Shown: in pieces, positions 58,801 through 64,000 of the stretch
How positions within the stretch are numbered: position 1 is the first letter of the stretch
Layout: every line of letters starts with the position of its first letter
Assembly: GCA_004794655.1 (NCBI GenBank)
Contig: SMMW01000575.1
Span: forward strand, 14,025,001-14,089,000
Source: Marisa cornuarietis
Lineage: Eukaryota > Mollusca > Gastropoda > Architaenioglossa > Ampullariidae
DNA: 64,000 nucleotides
Reading direction: 5' to 3'
Notes under the pieces: generated by a model
Databases searched by the model: none
What the model was told of the DNA's origin: nothing
The model's input: only the letters and a program-made list of their open reading frames with translations
Program-made: the position numbers and the translations under genes

Positions 58801-61800
58801 CAGTTTAGGTGCTTGTTTAATTCTGAGGAACGTTGGATTCTTTTTTAACTGATCGCCGCCATCCGTCTCCACAAAAATGACAATTATCAGGGGGACGCAA
58901 CTTCTTCATGTGGGCAAGTAATTGACAGCCAAGACAGGAGTTATTCAACGTGACCTGAACACACAAACACACACGCTCACACAAGCAATTTCTCGCTCGT
59001 CTCCCTCTCATAACTTAAAGTCACTCGAACACTCACTTTTATCTAACCCTGCTTCAAATTGTCGACTCTGTGCGATTTTCTTGCACCTCTCTTTCCATCC
59101 ATGTATTCTGAATGACTGAAAGAAAGAATATTTTGGTTCCAGCCAGAAAAAGGCTTTTACACTAACAGGTCTAAAAGTTCTCTACACAAAACCAGGCGTT
59201 GTTATGATAGGAGAATGTCGGCACTACCCTCTTGGAGGTAGTCTTCCACATGACTGTCTAATGGGTCCCAAAATATTCCGCAGATTCATGTCCCTGTGGG
59301 AGGTAGATTGGCCAGAGCTGACAGTCGGGCTGTAAACCTTCCTTCCATGCATCTGCAGGCAACGACGGAGAGGATGAATGTGACGGGGAGACAAAATAAC
59401 CATTCTATTCTCTCCGACCTACCACGCCATGTTTAGACAGGAGAGGTCTCTATTATCTTCTTTATTCATGCATGCACGTGAAACAGGAACGTCACCCGTA
59501 GATGCCGACAAGATACAGGAATCTGCAAACGTATGCTTCGACCGTCTGCTCTACAGCGGCTTTTATCAAACTCAAGCCATGAATGCCAATAGCTACAAGG
59601 GAACGCGACGTGTGGTTCTCATGGTGATCGTAAATCCAAGATTTTTCCTCTAGTTTAAAGAAACGCTGTAATTGCAGTAGGACCAAGGTTACTGTCCAGT
59701 TTCAAGAGATACTGTACTTAATGTCGGGCAAAATTATTGTCTAGTTCAGAGGCATGTCATTTAATGTGTAGTTTGGAGCCAAAGAAAGGAGGAAGAGAGA
59801 GTTAGATAAAGGAGGAGAAAGTAGTAAATAAGAGTCACTGTGTCATTTATAAGGGAAAAAAGTCTGTAAACGGATTGATGATGCTGTTTATGTTTATAAT
59901 AATGACAGCTTCCCTCCTGTAGTAGGCGCCGGAGAATGGCTAGTTGCTATGACACCAAGAGTCACGTGACTAACATGATCGCTCGTTTAAGTGTAGTGGC
60001 ACCGTGGCTGTAATAAACGCGAGAAGAGAAAATCAGGAGCTATTTAATATCCACGTCAAAGCAAACTTGAATATGCTTTTTGTTTTTGGGTTCATATCAT
60101 TATGCTTTCTTTCATTAGTGATCGTCAAATGTACGTTCGCTACAAACGATTTATAAATAGCACACGTATCTGACTAACACCTCGAGATGCAAACTGACTA
60201 CTAACCAGCTATCTCAGACCTTCTTCCTCACTCATTAACATGCAGTTAACAAATAAAATAGGAATAATACCGACTTCACAAGAAAATGTTTACTTCTGTC
60301 CACAGACGGGAATGCAATACAGATAGTGGAGAAATACATTCCAGTTATTAAACAAGTCCAAGGCAAACTGAAACACTGTTCAAACTTTCCTTCTCAGTCT
60401 CGTCCACAAGGTCTCTTTCGCGAGGCTGTTACCAACGACACAATGCAATAAATTTACTGTACACAGGGGCTGACGCACTTTCACGCACACGCATGCACAC
60501 ACATACAGCATGTAGCAAATATACATTCTTACACATTCAAATGTCTTTTTAATCAATATCTCGTCCTCTGAGATTGTTATAAACGGGTACTTCGTTCACA
60601 TGGAGAAATGAAAAAAGAATCCACTCTTCGTCCGTATAAGCATTCTGACATCAGATAGTCACTACAAAGTATAGTATTTCCAAAGACGACACTTTTTGGT
60701 ATTTCACAGACTCAGTCATGCATCGTCCTGTCGATCATCGCTGCTTACTTGAACTAGCCGCCATCGCTTGCATTCTCACCGATGAAGAAAAGGGAGACAA
60801 CATGCACAATAAGCATCGACCACAGCGAGAGAAGTATGGCGTAGACAACCCATACAAAAATTGCATGTATACTGTATTACAAAAGTTCTGCAACAAAGCT
60901 CAAAAGGGGATTCTTGACCATGGCTGCATTCAGACAACAACTATAGCCAGACGTTATATCGATTGTGAAGAATGGTTGCAGTGGATAAAGGGAGATCTCC
61001 CGATACGATCGAAATGATAAGAACATTCATGATTTCGGATACACCAACATGATCCATCTTGTGATATATGAGCATTGCTTTGCTTGCACATAGAACATCA
61101 GAATAACAATTCATATCATACAATAAGGCTATCAGAACAGAGCAACGTGAATTATGTGTAGAGTGTGGGTAGTTATGCTTGCTGAAGACAATTAAAAGAA
61201 AAAAAAATTACATTTTACTCTTTGATATATTTCACTTTGGGCATGTGAATCAAAGCAGTCAAAGTTTAATAGTAACCATCAAGACAATAGCCAGCAACCA
61301 TCGAACCGCTGCAAGGATCGATGGGAAAGTTAACACAGTCTCCAGATACGAGGCAAATATGCCGGGCAACTTGACATATCTATCACCTTTACAGCAGCCA
61401 CATTTACTGAAAAAACTTGGCACATTTTGTAGACTCGGTCATTTAAAAAAACACACAAGACCGGCAAAACAATGGTTAGCGAAGAAATTTCTCTTTCTGT
61501 TCTGTTTGAATGACAGCATTTTCATCGACGATAACATCAAATTTGGCCCTCTAGAAATAACATAAAATCTGTAACAAAATACTGAGCGAGTTCCAAAGAC
61601 TACCTACTGATGATATTTTAAGTTGGTCAGCCAGCCACACCGCCCTGCATCCAAATAAGGAGCTCAACACCTAGGCGTAAGTGACTAGAATAAAAAAAAA
61701 CACCTGTAAACAAGATCCATGTCAACTCCTCGCAATTACATCATTAAATGTACCAAAGCTAGAACACCCCTCCCCAACTAGCCTTAATATAACCCTCTTT

Positions 61801-62670
61801 TAATATTATTACGAAAACCTATACCCGTGTATTGACACTGTAAAACCAATTATTTCTATTGTTGATTAACAGCGTAATATCAACAGCATCTTTAACATTA
61901 CTCTCCCGGTGAAGTCCATACTTTCTTTATAACTACTGGGCAGGTTTCAAATAAAGAAAAAACTTAGTAGGGGAAGGGGACGGTCACTTAACTATTCCTG
62001 GCTAAGTAATCTATTTATGGCAGCCAACATATCATTACATATTTCATTAAGCATGGGGACTCATTTTAACGAAAAAAAACATAAAGAGCAATAACTCTCC
62101 ATAGAACTGAACTTGTTGTAAATGCCATTTTCACAACATAGGAATTAACACAAGATGAAAAAAAGTCTCTGGTGTGTCTGGACACATGACAGTTAACGTT
62201 CAGTTAAAGCTTCACTAATAGGCACCATTTTCTGGAAATAAACTGATCTTCTTATGTCACGTGACAGTCTTTTGTCTGGCACAGACATTTTGGTTTTAGT
62301 CAATGTCAGTTTAACTTTCTTAAGGTTTCAAAGTTTTGAACTGACTTCCCCCAAGTTCTCAAACGAATCCGCTTGTCAGTTCCCTAGAGGGAGAAAACCT
62401 AATATTTGTTTTCCCCCAAAGTGTTCTCAGACAGCCCCTAGCTAAAGCTTCTGAATTTTGCCCTAAAATTCACTTTAGACTCTCTTTGACATGAATTGAT
62501 AATTCTTACAAGTAAACGACTTAGACGGCTGCCGTAAGACCTGATGAACACGAGAATTATCTCCCCTTCGCGCACACAAAGCATGTGCTTTAGACCTGGG
62601 CAGGGCTGAGCTGCGTTACTTCTTTCCTGCTTCTCCTCAACATTTCCCTCTCACTATCAGTTGTAAAACA
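55900..62670. other. No gene recognised
   Basis: AT-rich DNA with scattered short open frames (for example 56428-56682, 60718-61017, 61179-61565) that lack domains, splice context or coding-like composition. Confidence 0.5.
58399..58449. repeat. Alternating purine-pyrimidine tract (CG/CA-rich)
   Basis: Two (GC)n runs at each end of a CACT repeat centre. The flanking runs are mutually complementary, so both Z-form DNA and a hairpin are possible. Confidence 0.85.
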
Positions 62671-63039
62671 ATGGTCAGTCAAAACAAGCAGTTCGTTCAG
62701 TCCTCTCTTTGTCCGACACACGGTCGTGACAAACTATTTCGGTGCCTTGTCCTCTTCCTTCCTCTTCTCGTCTGCACCAATGATGTAAATAAGCTACACA
62801 GTGGTAGCCCCATCCCCTCCTCAGCAAAACAGCGACTGCAACAAGATCCTACAATTGGCGAGTATAATTGCGGCCAACGTGATCATTCGGATTGCCTCTA
62901 TAATACACGTAAGACGTCTTTGTCTCCGGAAGAGCTAGGTAACCACGGGCATACGGCCGTATACACGCAAGCCAAGGATGGTCGCACCAAGCAACCTTCA
63001 GCTCCGGTCAGGTCTATAGGGGAGGTGGGGAGGGTTTGA
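62671..63039 (+). CDS. Hypothetical small protein with possible signal-anchor
   Basis: 122 codons from an ATG in AACAATGG context to TGA. A hydrophobic run (LFRCLVLFLPLLVC, about residues 22-35) preceded by basic residues could be a signal peptide or anchor. The rest is polar, with Cys pairs (NCGQRDHSDC). No upstream promoter, splice partner or known family is visible. It may be chance. Confidence 0.22.
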   Translation: MVSQNKQFVQSSLCPTHGRDKLFRCLVLFLPLLVCTNDVNKLHSGSPIPSSAKQRLQQDPTIGEYNCGQRDHSDCLYNTRKTSLSPEELGNHGHTAVYTQAKDGRTKQPSAPVRSIGEVGRV

Positions 63040-64000
63040 GAGAAAAGGTTCAATAGCTTTGTGTAACGCGGACGTTACATACATTCTCGAAAGGCGAATG
63101 ATGTTTTCTCAAGCAAAAGCAAGTCTTTAAAAAGGATTACCACATTATTAAAAATAGCTTCAAGGAAAAAGAACTTTTTTTCTTCTTTTAAAATGTCCCC
63201 CAATTACCTTTGAATCGCATGTCTTTGAAGATTTTCCGACTGCACTATGCAATGATGGAAGCACGACAAAAACGACTTCGCAATTTAAAAATGTATATTT
63301 CCTTGACAAACTACCAAATCCATGTACCTGATGAAAATATTAGGGTACGGTGTAGACATCGAAGTCATGTTGCAGGAAAATATATGCATATATAAATCAC
63401 TCATAGGTATGTAGCGTTTACTGAGGGTTGGTAGGGCAGGGGAGGTAAAACACCTGATTAATTGGCGGCTAGCAGAACATGTAGTCTGAAAATATTTTCT
63501 GTTAGTCCACCAGACACATGCTTGATTGAACAGATTTGGGGACCAATCAGACGACCGCGACTTCTTAAAAACATTGACTGATAATGCCAGATCGGTTCAA
63601 ACAGTAAAAACTAACGGATCACTGTTCTGTTAAAACACATCGCAGACTCGCCCTGCGTACTACGTCAACAGGTATACAGCAGAGAAAAAGCATACAAAAA
63701 TGTCAGGTTACTGGAAACAAATGAAAGAAAAAGAACAGTTTGTCGAGACTCTCAATAGGTCGCACAGACCTAAATGTCAGAATGATTCCATGGTCCAGTA
63801 ATTACGATTAATTAGTTAGAACCTTTGTAAACCAAAATTATTTACCGACCGTGTTTGACTGGCAATGGAAAAACAAAATTCCAATGCTAGGCGCAAGAAT
63901 TTACTCTCAGGAGAAATAACACTAAATGAGCGATTGCCTACCGGGCCCTTTTTCATATCCGGGGTTTTCGCTTTTTCTACGTCGTCACGAGGTCTGAGGA
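63040..64000. other. No gene recognised
   Basis: AT-rich DNA without recognisable coding sequence or repeats. The short frame at 63210-63395 has no supporting signal. Confidence 0.5.

Overview
This is a stretch of animal nuclear DNA. Coding sequence is sparse and split by introns with GT-AG signals, microsatellites are abundant, and several classes of eukaryotic transposon are present. The mix of CR1/RTE-like LINE scraps, hAT and Harbinger relics and an expanded SLC22 transporter family suggests an invertebrate, probably a lophotrochozoan such as a mollusc. That assignment is inference only. No prokaryotic gene, CRISPR array or rRNA was seen.

Left part (1-12 kb). A two-exon plus-strand gene (4042-6280) encodes a 393-residue BTB/BACK protein with a C-terminal membrane segment, and a perfect 18-bp hairpin begins 8 bp after its stop codon. 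It is bracketed by two related PIF/Harbinger relics (2477-3242 and from 8254). A complete non-autonomous hAT element (6918-7629) lies downstream. Next come a broken hAT transposase of the ZMYM1-like type (8738-10.68 kb, minus strand) and a decayed LINE reverse transcriptase (10.94-11.8 kb).

Middle part (12.2-31.2 kb). The best-supported gene is a complete 12-exon minus-strand SLC22 organic ion transporter (30089 down to 20305). Its exon lengths sum to 1704 bp, all splice phases agree, and it encodes 567 residues. One intron appears to use a GC donor. Intron 6 carries a 1.2-kb solo LTR with perfect TGCAT target duplications. A Tigger/pogo-like element lies about 260 bp upstream of the start codon. 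Beside the gene, 12.26-18.70 kb is a decayed copy of the same locus: frameshifted copies of exons 10 and 11, two copies of exon 1, homologous introns, and a second LTR-like insertion (13507-15036) flanked by TTCCC. Exons 2-9 are missing from the copy.

Right part (31.2-64 kb). No gene can be assigned with confidence. It holds microsatellites, two minisatellite-like arrays, short LINE fragments, possible tRNA-derived SINEs, and a GC-richer cluster (52.5-55.9 kb) with exon-like open stretches that I cannot name. The two supported genes are unrelated in function (a BTB/BACK membrane-anchored protein and a membrane transporter), so no pathway or defence system is evident. The most notable biology is the local birth and decay of an SLC22 gene driven by tandem duplication and transposons.
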